From: Imbricaverruca yamaguchii
Lineage: Eukaryota > Arthropoda > Thecostraca > Neoverrucidae
Length of the DNA stretch: 64,000 bases
Reading direction: 5' to 3'
Assembly (NCBI GenBank): GCA_034440575.1
Contig: JAOTOL010001388.1
Coordinates: 602,501 to 666,500, forward strand
Shown here piece after piece: positions 11,662-23,257 of the stretch (position 1 is the first letter of the stretch; each line of letters begins with the position of its first letter). A program made the position numbers and the translations under genes. A model generated the notes under the pieces. It searched no databases, was not told the DNA's origin, and saw only the letters and a list, made by a program, of their open reading frames with translations.

Positions 11662-12635
11662 GCGGAAGTGGTCGCATTTCGGAACTTTCATAGTACTCCT
11701 ATGGCCTAGCATGAAAACATAGGCATAAGGCCGTCTTTCCCCATCAAAAAATATGTGGCGTTGCTTTGCCACGGGCAATCACAGTACCAACCTAATCATT
11801 CCTCGAGAAAGCTAAATTTGCTGCTTGAGAAACAAGAACTTGTCGCCAACGTCAGCTACTACTCTTCCGAAAGCAGACCTCTGTGCTGATGCCCGCAAAC
11901 AGCCGTTCTTGACATCAGAATCAGCTGCGACAGCAGTCTGAGGCAAGCTACAGCAGCAGAGTTCACCGAGAAATGGCAGCTGTCTGTCGATCAATGCAGC
12001 ACTCGATGCGGTGCAGAGTATCACACAGCCGTCAACAAATGATGCGCCAGAAAAAGGCCAGCTTCATCAGCTGAAAGGGACACAAATAGACGCGCAGACA
12101 ATCCGTTGAACTTTGCGAGCAATTTTCGTGACCGACACATATTTGTCGACCGAAGTCCTCGAGGGTAACGTCCTGCGTTCGCACTGTCACGGAGACTTAT
12201 CGGTCGTGGTCGTCCTGACCGCAATTGTTGTTGTCTGTCTGCATAAGATACTCTGGAAGTTGATATTTGTGAGCATTTCAGCGATTAAAAATCACTTGAA
12301 GATTTATAACTAAGTGTTCGTGGTGCTAAAGTGAGCAGCATTGCTGCATACCCGATAGAAAATGAAACAATATACTCAAAATGAATCCAAAGCAATCATG
12401 CGAAATGCTAAATACCATAATTAACGGGAATCTGAATTTATGGTATTACATATTTAATATTATTACCACGATACCATTTTGAGCGTGCGATTAAATTTTA
12501 TATCCGATTAAAGATTTAGTGCTGCAAATATAAGGTATGAAGCTGCCCATGGATGTGCAACCGCACAGCGATGTGCGTCGGGCCAGACTGGTGCAACATA
12601 GAGTTGCGATCTGTCTGATAATGGTCTGGCTGAAC
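11662..12635. other. No recognisable gene
   Basis: Unique-looking DNA that becomes AT-rich toward 12300-12530. Only short frames without motifs. Confidence 0.55.
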
Positions 12636-12664
12636 TAGCGAGTGTTCCCGATAGTAATCAGCAG

Positions 12665-13425
12665 CTACTGGTGCCTGTCTGACGATGATCTGGCTGGTCT
12701 GGCGGATGACTGTCTGGCTGGTCTGGCGGATGACTGTCTGGCTGGTCTGGCGGGTGATGGTCTGGCTGGTCTGGCTGGTGTGACGGATGATGGTCTGGCT
12801 GGTCTGGCGGATGATGGTCTGGCTGGTCTGGCGGATGATGGTCTGGCTGGTCTGGCGGGTGATGGTCTGGCTGGTCTGGCGGGTGATGGTCTGGCTGGTC
12901 TGGCGGGTGATGGTCTGGCTGGTCTGGCGGGTGATGGTCTGGCTGGTCTGGCGGATGATGGTCTGGCTGGTTTGGCGGGTGATGGTCTGGCTGGTCTGGC
13001 GGATGATGGTCTGGCTGGTCTGGCGGGTAATGGTCTGGCTGGTGTGACGGATGATGGTCTGACTGGTCTGGCGAGTGATGGTCTGGCTGGTCTGGCGGAT
13101 GATGGTCTGGCTGGTCTGGCGGATGATGGTCCGGCTGGTCTGGCGGGTGATGGTCTGGCTGGTCTGGCGGATGATGGTCCGGCTGGTCTGGCGGGTGATG
13201 GTCTGGCTGGTCTGGCGGATGATGGTCCGGCTGGTCTGGCGGGTGATGGTCTGGCTGGTCTGGTGGGTGATGGTCTGGCTGGTTGGCGTGATGGTCTGGT
13301 GGTCTGGTGATGGTCGTTCTGATGGTCTGGCGGATGATGGTCTGGCTGGTATGGCGGATGATGGTCTGGCTGGTATGGCGGATGATGGTCTGGCTGGTAT
13401 GGGGATGATGATCTGGCTGGTATGG
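12665..13425. repeat. 24-bp minisatellite, open in several frames
   Basis: About 31 units of 24 bp, GATGGTCTGGCTGGTCTGGC plus GGAT or GGGT. Multiple frames on both strands stay open because 24 is a multiple of three: LAGLADDG on plus, RPSSARPA and SQTITRQT on minus. The longest (12516-13538, minus, 340 codons) is low-complexity and looks like a by-product. Two units carry the variant GTGTGACGGAT. Confidence 0.95.
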
Positions 13426-13439
13426 CCGATGTCACCGGT

Positions 13440-15021
13440 GGCGAGCAACAGCTGCTGCGTTGACCACGCTGAAGTATATGGACAGGAAGTGGAAAACAAT
13501 CCCCAACGGATTGTATGGAGCGGCAAAATACTGAACAAAGATGAGAGATGTCAAAACGAAAAGCCCCTCTGAGTCGAGAGCAAATATCCGGCGATGTCAG
13601 TGCAAAGGAAGAGTGAGATTTCCAGTCGTAGTGTCCGAGCGCAAGACCCTCCCACTTCCCAGCAGGAGCAGAGTGCGAACTGCCGCATACTCTGCGGGCT
13701 GACAGTGAGTGGCGTCAGCAGTCAGCTGATGCCACTGAAGTCAGCGGTGACGCCGGCCGGAGCAGGTGACCGGGAGCATCGCAGCAGAGAGCATAACACC
13801 GATTCAAATTGGCAAATCCACTCCGATTCGTATCCGAATGCATCAATACAATCTGAATCCATATCCGTACCGGATATTTATATCCATCTGATCCTATCCA
13901 TTAAAAAATGCAACTTGGGCAAAACCTGGCAAGCTGCAGTGATAAATAGCATGCAAGCAATAAGCATACGCAATAATATAGAGGATGATCTTGCCACTCC
14001 AGACTGTGCGGTTTGCTTCCAACGTGCTGCAAGCAAATCCGCAAAAAACAGAGCTTATATTAGATGGAACATTGGTAATAATAATAATAAAAAAAATATC
14101 ATAATTAATTTTCGGGGGCCTGAACATCGACCAGGGACAGCATAAAAATCATGAGAGCTACTCTCCACATAACACCTAGCAAGACCGGCCAAAGTAGCCC
14201 AGTTGGGGAACACTGCTACAGAATCCTCATTTCTTTCATCAAGCTGAAAGGCAGCTTTACAAAAAAACAAACCAAAATTATAATTCAGTCGTTGGTATTT
14301 ACGCATCTCACCTACACTTTACCGGCCTGGGTCGCACCAACGCAGGTGAAATGAAAGCGATCTGATACAATAATCAACATTGTCGTGAAAGCCGTCACCA
14401 ATAGGGGTCAAGGTGATGACATTGATGGTGATAGCATCGATGGTGATGGCACCGACGGTGGTGTCAGCAACGGTGATGACACCGATTCGATACAAGTAGA
14501 AGCCAGCAGACGGCCAAGCCGGATGACACATTATCAGGAATTGAATGAGTTCCGCGTGCGGTGAAGTACATCACAAGCGCGGTCCGATTCACAGGGTGTC
14601 GTCCGTGCTTCAGTGCACGCAGAAAACGACACCGGATGCCTTCTGGGAATTTTCACGAAATCTCTTCGCTAAATGCATGATGAACCCTCACGACGTTCAT
14701 CATCCCGCGCTAGATCCGCTGCAATTAAGACCATTTCGTAGTGGTAGTGGTGGTGGTAGTTTGTTGATGCGAACCGCCCGCTGAGGTGCACATCACAGCG
14801 CGAGGTAACAGCGAACCACACAGAACACGAATGACAAAATCGCCACCGGATGTTCGAAAGCTACGCGACTTACGTGCCGTGCCGCTAGCAATATTGCAAA
14901 TCCACACCAGAGCCCAGCGAACACGCAATGTAGGTCGCTTTTGGTGGCGTTTCGTCTGGTCGAATGACGCGTCATACGTGGTATGCAATGCCGAGGTATC
15001 CTTCAAATGGACTTATTAGCT
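13440..15021. other. No recognisable gene; short GGTGATG-type repeat
   Basis: A run of GATGGTGATRRCA-like words lies at about 14405-14490. The rest is unique-looking. The frame 13594-14145 (183 codons) has no domain that I recognise and overlaps AT-rich DNA, so I do not call it a gene. Confidence 0.5.
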
Positions 15022-15360
15022 GCAGGTAGGTTTTGAATACTGATGATCCGAGGAGCCCAATGCTTATCATAGGCTTTGAGTGTTGGTGATCAGAGGAGCC
15101 CTATGATCAGTAGGTTTTGAGTATCGATGATCCGAGGAGCTCAACGATTATTATAGGTTTTGAATGTTGGTGATCAGAGTAGGCCTATGATCAGTAGACT
15201 TCCAGTGTTGTTGAACAGGGGGACCATATTATCAATAGGTTTCGAGTGTTGTTGATCGGAGAACCCTATGATCAGTAGAGTTTGAGTGTTGTTCTTCATA
15301 GGAGCCCTATGATCAGTAGGCTTTGGGTGTTGTTCATCAGAGGAGCCCCATGCTCAGTGA
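15022..15360. repeat. ~41-bp tandem repeat
   Basis: Eight or so diverged units contain TAGGTTTTGAGTGTTGGTGA and TCAGAGGAGCCCTATGATCA. The first unit pair differs from the later ones, suggesting an older array. Confidence 0.85.
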
Positions 15361-16289
15361 CGTTAGATCGCCCTGGATATTGATAATTAGAAGGGAGGCA
15401 TGTTTTTTTTGGCTTCGCTTGGTATACCAAGACCTGTTGCAAAACACAATTCTGCGCAACTACCGTAATTGTTGACCACAAAAGCACCGTCGGAAACATC
15501 ACGGCTCACCTCTTCGATAACGCCAAGTATTTCCTTGCATTCCCCCATAGCTGAAATGCTACACCAGATCGACTCATTGGGAACATTCCGAGCAATGCTT
15601 GAGCAAAACGACATAATTATCGCCATTTCCTTAGTATGTGGGGAAGTAATAGCTCAATTGTTGACGACGCAGTGGGAGGTTGCAAACTTCTGACGATTAT
15701 CGAAGATAGCCTGATACAACTTGGGAGCTCAGTGAGATATAAGGCATAGGGAGAGGTCAGGTGCCCATGACCTTATCCGGACTGTTCTGCTGCAAAAGAT
15801 GCTTGCACATCAAAGCTTTGAGGAAACGACAATATAAATACCAAAATACACATTCTACCGGTTCTAATTTTGTTGAGCAGAGAGCTTATAGTACTTCGTT
15901 CGATGTATTTTGACACCGCTAATCACTTCTTGGGCAAAGCGAAAATATGGCGGTGTCCGACTACCTGCGATGACCGCGGGCGAGAAAGTTAACGGTTTTC
16001 GAACAAAACCAATTTGACGCGTTCCAATCATTTCCATTGAGAACCATACACCACTTGAGATGCAACCATGCCTGTTGTATCCATTAGCCCGCGCCTGGCC
16101 GTAGAGGCAGAGAAAAAGCGCAGCTGAAATGCCAGGCTCATGCGGTTTTTTTGCGACATAGAAAAATGGGGTACATGGAAACATGTAGAAACTTGGTACA
16201 CCTTTTCCTGGTACATTCAGTGTGGTCACGTTTATCAACGTCACTGACTTACGGTTAGCTAAATGCAAGGACACCTCTAAAACATTACC
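15361..16289. other. No recognisable gene
   Basis: Unique-looking DNA. Frames at 15387-15626 and 15864-16274 on the minus strand have no motif that I can assign. Confidence 0.55.
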
Positions 16290-17137
16290 TTAACCCGTCC
16301 CGTCTCGGGGGGAGAGTGTCTTCAACCGCCCCCCTCAGGTTTTTCGCGGATAGCGGACGAAAGGCGCAGAGCAGCGCGCCCAAATTTGGCATACCTTTTT
16401 CCACATCAATTTTCCACGCTGATTTCAAAATTTTTAAATCAGGTCATCTAGGGTCAACGAGTTAGTCAAGGTCAAGTGAGTTCACCTCCAAAAAAGTTAA
16501 ACCAGTCGTAACGCTTTAACGGTTACAGATATTTTAATGAAACTTTTAGCGTTTGCTTATCTTTAGGAAGCAACAAAAAGTACGAGTGAAATTGTTATTT
16601 TTTTCCCGTTTTTGACTACATATAAAGTTTGTATATTTGCCAAATTGCAGTTCAAATAGAGGATTCTGGCTAAATTAAGCATTTTTTATTACGGCAAGTT
16701 GACTTCCAACAACATTTCTCGGTCTACTCTACCTATTGGAAAAGGAAAATTAAAGAAAACGTGAAAACTCAAAATTTTGAAAATTTTATTTTATTTTTTA
16801 TTTTTTTGGGGCCAAAAATTAAAGCCCTGGTCGATTTCACTGTCCTTTTGTCATTCCAAATACATTTTGTTTTTCCATATATTCCCCAAAATGAACTCTC
16901 CAGAGCCAAAAACATAATGTAGGTCGTGAAAAGTCGTGAAAATCTAGCCCCCTTGGTGACGTCACTTTTGGGGAAAAATTATTTTGGGGTGGACCCGGAC
17001 CCTACTCGTCGAGCGCGTTCTGATGACGTCTCTTTCGTTTTTGTGCGATGCTTAGTTTTGATTTTAGATGGGGTCTTCAACCGCACCCTTCCCGAGACGG
17101 GGAGTGAGGATTTGACCGGAAAGACGGCGCGGGTTAA
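16290..17137 (+). mobile_element. TTAA-type MITE, family A, copy 2
   Basis: An 848-bp relative of the 10819 element, in the same orientation. It begins TTAACCCGTCCCGTCTCGGG and ends AGACGGCGCGGGTTAA, and both ends sit on TTAA. The 4-spaced half-site repeat is damaged here (second half reads AGTTCA). No transposase is encoded. Confidence 0.92.
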
Positions 17138-18271
17138 TAAAGTGTCGCACATTTCCGAATACAGCCATTTACATCAAGCCGACAATCATTGATTATTTCA
17201 AGAGAAACAATACAACTCCTATTTAGAAGTTGTCGAATTTGCGATTATTGATTGCATAGTTTGTCACCAATATTCATGTTTTGGGCCCAACTCACAATTT
17301 TCGACCAAGTCGTGCACGTCTCTTACATTGACTTAAATGCTTTTTAGGTGTTATCCGACCGTGGGAAAATACAATTCTTAAATTGGCAAATTAATAATGC
17401 CGAACGATACAAAGGTTGACATAAAACAAAATATTTTGAGCATAGTCTGTAGATCTATGCACATCTGCATCCGATGCCAAAGAATGCATTGTTTAAAAAA
17501 AAAATTACAAAAATTGGCAATCCAAGGCCACAAATTTCAGATCATCGGTGACGTCATAGTAATCATCATAGTCATCACACTTACGGTAGAATAATCCCAT
17601 GAGTACAACACATTAAAAAAACATCCATGCATGAAGTGAGCTGAAACTACATTGTTTGCTTCTTGCGCAACAGGCCGACTTGTGACTTCTTCACTCACGA
17701 TGGCCTGGCGCCACACGGCTGACAGACCTGTACCGACGACGTGCCAGTGACGACATTTACGACTCTCTTATGAGCCACAAGTCAGCTGCAAGTCGTATGG
17801 ACCGACCGCTTTAGTGTCAGCCACCCATCAGCCACCTATCACCAGTTGGTGGATTATCTGGTTTTCCATCTGCCGTTGCCAGTATCGCTCCTCCAGTCGG
17901 CGCTCTTCGGCCGTCTCAATGGTGTATTCGAGGTTCAGTGGACTGAACAATTTTGCGGATGGCGTCGCAGCACTGTGCCACGCCATTGCTCCGCCAGACC
18001 ACATTTGCAGTGGGGCCACGATTGTCAACATTATGTGTGTGTGTCAGTGGTTGGCAGGTGGTGCAGGTACCCTAGCCAACTGCACCATCGAATCACTATT
18101 TACATCTCAATGCTACATTCACTGTAGTATCATGTTCTATCAACTGCTAAATCATCTCCCGCTGACTCCAAAATGTCCGCTCTACAGTGTGATTCAGGAG
18201 AGATTGAATAGCATTAGGCTCACTTACTAGCACGCATTGAGACCTTGGCGAATCCAGGGAATGGAATCTTG
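17138..18271. other. No recognisable gene
   Basis: AT-rich then mixed DNA. The frame 17814-18230 (138 codons, plus) competes with two overlapping frames and has no recognisable domain. Confidence 0.5.
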
Positions 18272-20515
18272 GGGAATGTGCTGAGGTACACTAGAGTGCA
18301 CCTCCCCTGCTCCACATGTGCTGAGGTACACTAGAGTGCACCTCCCCTGCTCCACATGTGCTGAGGCACACTAGAGTGCACCTCCCCTGCTCCACATGTG
18401 CTGGGGTACACTAGAGTGCACATCCCCTGCTCCACATGTGCTGGGTCACACTCGAGTGCACCTCCCCTGCTCCACATGTGCTGGGGTACATTCAGGTGCA
18501 CCTCCCCTGCTCCATATGTGCTGAGGCACACTAGAGTGCACCTCCCCTGCTCCACATGTGCTGGGGCACACTAGAGTGCACCTCCCCTGCTCCACATGTG
18601 CTGAGGTACACTAGAGTGCACCTCCCCTGCTCCACATGTGCTGGGGTACATTCAGGTGCACCTCCCCTGCTCCATATGTGCTCGGGTATACTAGAGTGCA
18701 CCTCCCCTGCTCCACATGTGCTGGGGCACACTCGAGTGTACCTCCCCTGCTCCACATGTGCTGAGGTACACTAGAGTGCACATCCCCTGCTCCATATGTG
18801 CTGGGGCACACTAGAGTGCACCTCCCCTGCTCCACATATGCTGAGGTACACTAGAGTGCACCTCCCCTGCTCCATATGTGCTGAGGTACACTAGAGTGCA
18901 CCTCCCCTGCTCCATATGTGCTGGGGTACACTAGAGTGCACATCCCCTGCTCCACATGTGCTGGGGTACACTAGAGTGCACCTCCGCTGCTCCATATGTG
19001 CTGAGGTACACTAGAGTGCACCTCCCCTGCTCCACATATGCTGAGGTACACTAGAGTGCACCTCCCCTGCTCCATATGTGCTGGGGTACATTCAAGTGCA
19101 CCTCCCCTGCTCCATATGTGCTGGGGCACACTCGAGTGCACCTCCCTGCTCCATATGTGCTGAGGTACACTAGAGTGCACCTCCCTGCTCCATATGTGCT
19201 GGGGCACATTCAAGTGCACCTCCCCTGCTCCACATGTGCTGGGGTACACTAGAGTGCACCTCCGCTGCTCCATATGTGCTGAGGTACACTAGAGTGCACC
19301 TCCCCTGCTCCACATGTGCTGGGGCACACTAGAGTGCACCTCCCCTGCTCCACATATGCTGAGGTACACTAGAGTGCACCTCCCCTGCTCCATATGTGCT
19401 GGGGTACATTCAAGTGCACCTCCCCTGCTCCATATGTGCTGGGGCACACTCGAGTGCACCTCCCCTGCTCCATATGTGCTGAGGTACACTAGAGTGCACC
19501 TCCCCTGCTCCATATGTGCTGGGGCACACTAGAGTGCACATCCCCTGCTCCATATGTGCTGAGGTACACTAGAGTGCACCTCCCCTGCTCCATATGTGCT
19601 GGGGCACACTAGAGTGCACATCCCCTGCTCCACATATGCTGAGGTACACTAGAGTGCACCTCCGCTGCTCCATATGTGCTGGGGTACATTCAAGTGCACC
19701 TCCCCTGCTCCACATGTGCTGGGGTACACTAGAGTGCACCTCCGCTGCTCCATATGTGCTGAGGTACACTAGAGTGCACCTCCCCTGCTCCACATGTGCT
19801 GGGGCACACTAGAGTGCACATCCCCTGCTCCACATGTGCTGGGGTACACTAGAGTGCACCTCCGCTGCTCCATATGTGCTGAGGTACACTAGAGTGCACC
19901 TCCGCTGCTCCATATGTGCTGGGGTACATTCAAGTGCACCTCCCCTGCTCCATATGTGCTGGGGCACACTAGAGTGCACATCCCCTGCTCCATATGTGCT
20001 GGGGCACACTAGAGTGCACCTCCCCTGCTCCACATATGCTGAGGCACACTAGAGTGCACCTCCCTGCTCCACATATGCTGAGGTACACTAGAGTGCACCT
20101 CCCCTGCTCCACATGTGCTGGGGCACACTACAGTGCACCTCCCCTGCTCCACATATGCTGAGGTACACTAGAGTGCACCTCCCCTGCTCCACATGTGCTG
20201 GGGCACACTACAGTGCACCTCCTCTGCTCCACATGTGCTGAGGTACACTAGAGTGCACCTCCCCTGCTCCATATGTGCTGGGGTACATTCAAGTGCACCT
20301 CCCCTGCTCCACATGTGCTGGGGCACACTAGAGCGCACCTCCCCTGCTCCACATATGCTGAGGTACACTAGAGTGCACCTCCCCTGCTCCACATGTGCTG
20401 GGGCACACTAGAGTGCACCTCGCATGCTCCACGTGTGCTGGGGTACATTCAAGTGCAACTCCCATGCTCCATATGTGCTCGGGTACACTAGAATGCACAT
20501 CCCCTGCTGCACATG
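18272..20515. repeat. 40-bp satellite, about 56 units
   Basis: A 2.2-kb array of a 40-bp unit composed of GTGCTGGGGTACACTAGAGT and GCACCTCCCCTGCTCCACAT. Variants alternate between CACATGTG, CATATGTG and CACATATG at the unit junction, and between TACACTAGAG and TACATTCAAG. Variant patterns repeat in blocks of several units, pointing to higher-order duplication. A few units have lost one C (CCTCCCTG). The last units (20420-20515) are more diverged, as expected at an array edge. Frames inside it are periodicity artefacts. Confidence 0.97.
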
Positions 20516-20730
20516 CAAATTCAATGAGTTTTCGCTTCAGCCGATGGCTCTCCTCTGAGTAGAAAAGACACACTTGCAGAGCGCTCGAGTACACTTCTCC
20601 CGCTCTGAAATGAAGAAGTGCTCAACATCAGTTGCGTCCAGATAAGTGGCCTCCCCAGAGAAATGATCTCCGATTGAAGTCCCTGCATCCGTACTCGTCT
20701 TGAGGAGAACATGTGTATGTTATTCTATAA

Positions 20731-20842
20731 CAATAAGTGGCACATAGAGAGAATCTACATTCTTACCACAAAGCACATCAACGTTTCGTTGATGTTGTGC
20801 TTTGTGGTGAGAATGTAGTTTCTCTCTATGTGCCACTTATTG
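20731..20842. repeat. Long near-perfect hairpin
   Basis: The left arm 20731-20783 and right arm 20787-20842 are reverse complements, apart from two mismatches and one 3-base insertion. They are separated by TTT. The outer ends read CAATAAGTGG and CCACTTATTG. A 12-bp direct repeat ATGTTATTCTAT occurs at 20717-20728 and 20869-20880, outside the hairpin. It could be a foldback transposon, a long-hairpin small-RNA source, or a recent inverted duplication. Confidence 0.9.
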
Positions 20843-21377
20843 ATTAATTTGTCCAGATATTATTAAACATGTTATTCTATGTATGTCTTATGTGTCTCTA
20901 ACATCATTATATGTCCGGTAAATATTTTTAAAAAAATCTGGCAATTGCTGGCATGCGGAAGATTTACCAGATACTCTTAATACGTCTTCCCTCGATGACT
21001 ACTGCCATTGCTTCACCATCTGTGTGCCTTCATGGGAGTTGTACTGGCTGCTGCAATATTCTACGTACATTGGCTCATCTGGACTGTGTTTCGATATGCC
21101 AGCTATGAGCACGCCTAATAGATGAGCTTTGCTCTCAGACTGTGCGCGTTCCCGTATCGCATCAGAGCTGTGTAGATTAATGCTGCTGTCAAAGGGGCTG
21201 TGTCTGGGCTCGCTTGGTGCTCACTGCAAGCTGTTAATGCCAGGCTCTTGGACAGCCTCTGTTTGTAGATGTCTGATTTATAGCATGCTCAGACAATTCA
21301 TGCGGTACCAGTACTGGCGATTCAATATTAATTATCAACCACGGTTAATTTTTGTGTGAAATGTTGCACAAAATCCT

Positions 21378-21426
21378 TCAAGTAGCATTCACTGCTTACA
21401 GAATGCTAGCAGTGAATGCTACTTGA
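21378..21426. repeat. Perfect 19-bp stem-loop
   Basis: The arm TCAAGTAGCATTCACTGCT (21378-21396) is exactly complementary to 21408-21426. The 11-base loop is TACAGAATGCT. It is shorter than a usual animal precursor microRNA, and the perfect stem is atypical of one. It lies about 540 bp past the 20731 hairpin. Confidence 0.88.
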
Positions 21427-21429
21427 ACA

Positions 21430-22299
21430 CTTCAATAAAAAAATCGCCTCACCTTCTCGATATGTTATGTCCGTGTGCACCATTGAGTCGCCGTCCAACG
21501 CTACTTCCACCAGCCCAGCGAATTCTTCGTGGCTCATCTATGTACACCATAGTACCACACCATCCTTTATCCGGGTCATATAAGCAACACCCTGCCTCAT
21601 AGCCATGATTGAAGTTGTCGCACGACCACAACCGTCACGGTCAGAGCTTGCAATGGCACCTCCATCTACCCGCATGGAGACTGCCCCGTGTATGGCAATA
21701 CGAAACATTCCAATTGAGGAAGACTTCTCATGTGACTAGGCGACACCTGGCACAACATTGGCGGCGACACGTCATTTTATCGATGAGCATGTCAACCAAT
21801 CAGCTACCATACACCTCCATGCGATTAATACAAAGAAATGTGGTGGTGGTGGGGCAAGATTCCCCTTAGTCCACAACATTTTTCACAATTCTTGTCACAA
21901 TACATTGCTTACCTCAAGGTTCACTTTTCAGGGAAGGCAGGGGGATAAAGGCAAGCTTTCAGCTCATCATTGATCATATGCAACGCCATGGATGAGATTA
22001 ATGTGAAAAAGGCTCCTTAGGAATGACGGGGGAAGATCTCCCCCCCTTCGGTGGAGCCAACAGTGTGATACTACCCCAGTGTTCTAACGGGCACGCATTC
22101 CTAGCACGACTCTAGATAATCACGTATTGGTAGCCGTCAAAGGAAATCACTCCGAGCTAAGCACTCCGCGAAGCGCATATGTTCGCCTGTGGACAGATTG
22201 TAAGATAGGCTGTTGTGAAGTATGCCAACAAGCATGACAAATTATTGATTTTACTTGGTAATAAACGCATCGGTGAATGCGGCAGGGAAATATTCCCGA
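21430..22299. other. No recognisable gene
   Basis: Unique-looking DNA. No frame with a recognisable motif. Confidence 0.55.
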
Positions 22300-23257
22300 T
22301 TAACTCGCTCCCTTGAGGGGGGGGGGGGGGCGAAATCCGCCCACAACTCCGGCTTTTCGTTCATAACTCCAGATTTTACTGGTCAATGTACGCCATGTTC
22401 TATGTACCTGCTTAGAAATGACCAGCACGTTGATTAAAAGGAAAAAAACGAAAATTGGCCGAAAATTATTCGAGTTAGGGGCCGCTAAAGTAAAAAAATC
22501 GCAGTGCCGGACCACAAAATCAGCGCTCTTGGCAATACTAGCGATTTGTTTGATGTACGTTGTTATGCTAAGTAGTTTCAAAGTCGTGCTAGGTCCCCGA
22601 TGTCAAGTCGGGTCAAGTTCATGACAGGTTGATTGAACCGAATTTGGTCAACTGGAACGTTGTCATACATGCAAATGACGGTCATGCGTTTGATGTCACT
22701 TTGCATGTTACTCCCTACACATCACGAAAACTACTGCTTGTCATTGTGCACCTAAGCCCCTTCCATACTTTATTCATGCACTTCACTCCTTTCACTGCGA
22801 AGCCAATTGCGCCAAGCCGCCCAACGGAGTAGTCGGACGGGCGGCCCGGTTCCGTAAACTAGAGCAGGTAATGATCTGATAAAGTGCTGCTATATAGGTA
22901 ACTTGAGGTCAAATTCCGGGTCTGTCATCTGTATTGGATCATTAGCAATGCCCAAAACATCATTGATGCCCACTTTGGAGCTTTTAAACATAATCACAGC
23001 AATCCATGACAATGAGAAGCCAAACCACACAAAACCAGAAATGTGTGTAACATTGTGACCTCATTTGACCTTTAAAATATTGATCTAAGGTCATGAAATT
23101 TGCACAAAATTAAGTTCACTAGCGTACCCATTGACCCTGCGAATTTTGTTGCTCCAGCTGTGATAGGACTCCGGTTGAACCGAGATCTTAGAGGGGGGGG
23201 GGAATCCGCCACCTCCAGTGCGCGAAATTTTCAGAGGCCCTCCAGGGCGCGTGTTAA
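22300..23257 (+). mobile_element. TTAA-type MITE, family B, copy 1
   Basis: A 958-bp element starting TTAACTCGCTCCCTTGAGGG and ending CCTCCAGGGCGCGTGTTAA, so its ends are imperfect inverted repeats on TTAA. The interior aligns with 46854-47831 and, in reverse, with 54027-54940. G-runs follow the left end. No transposase frame. The half-site cluster near 22590-22620 is partly decayed. Confidence 0.9.

Noticed and set aside
12642..13310. LAGLADDG repeats resembling the LAGLIDADG homing endonuclease motif
   Set aside because: The motif is the translation of a 24-bp minisatellite unit repeated about 30 times; no endonuclease fold or flanking domain exists.
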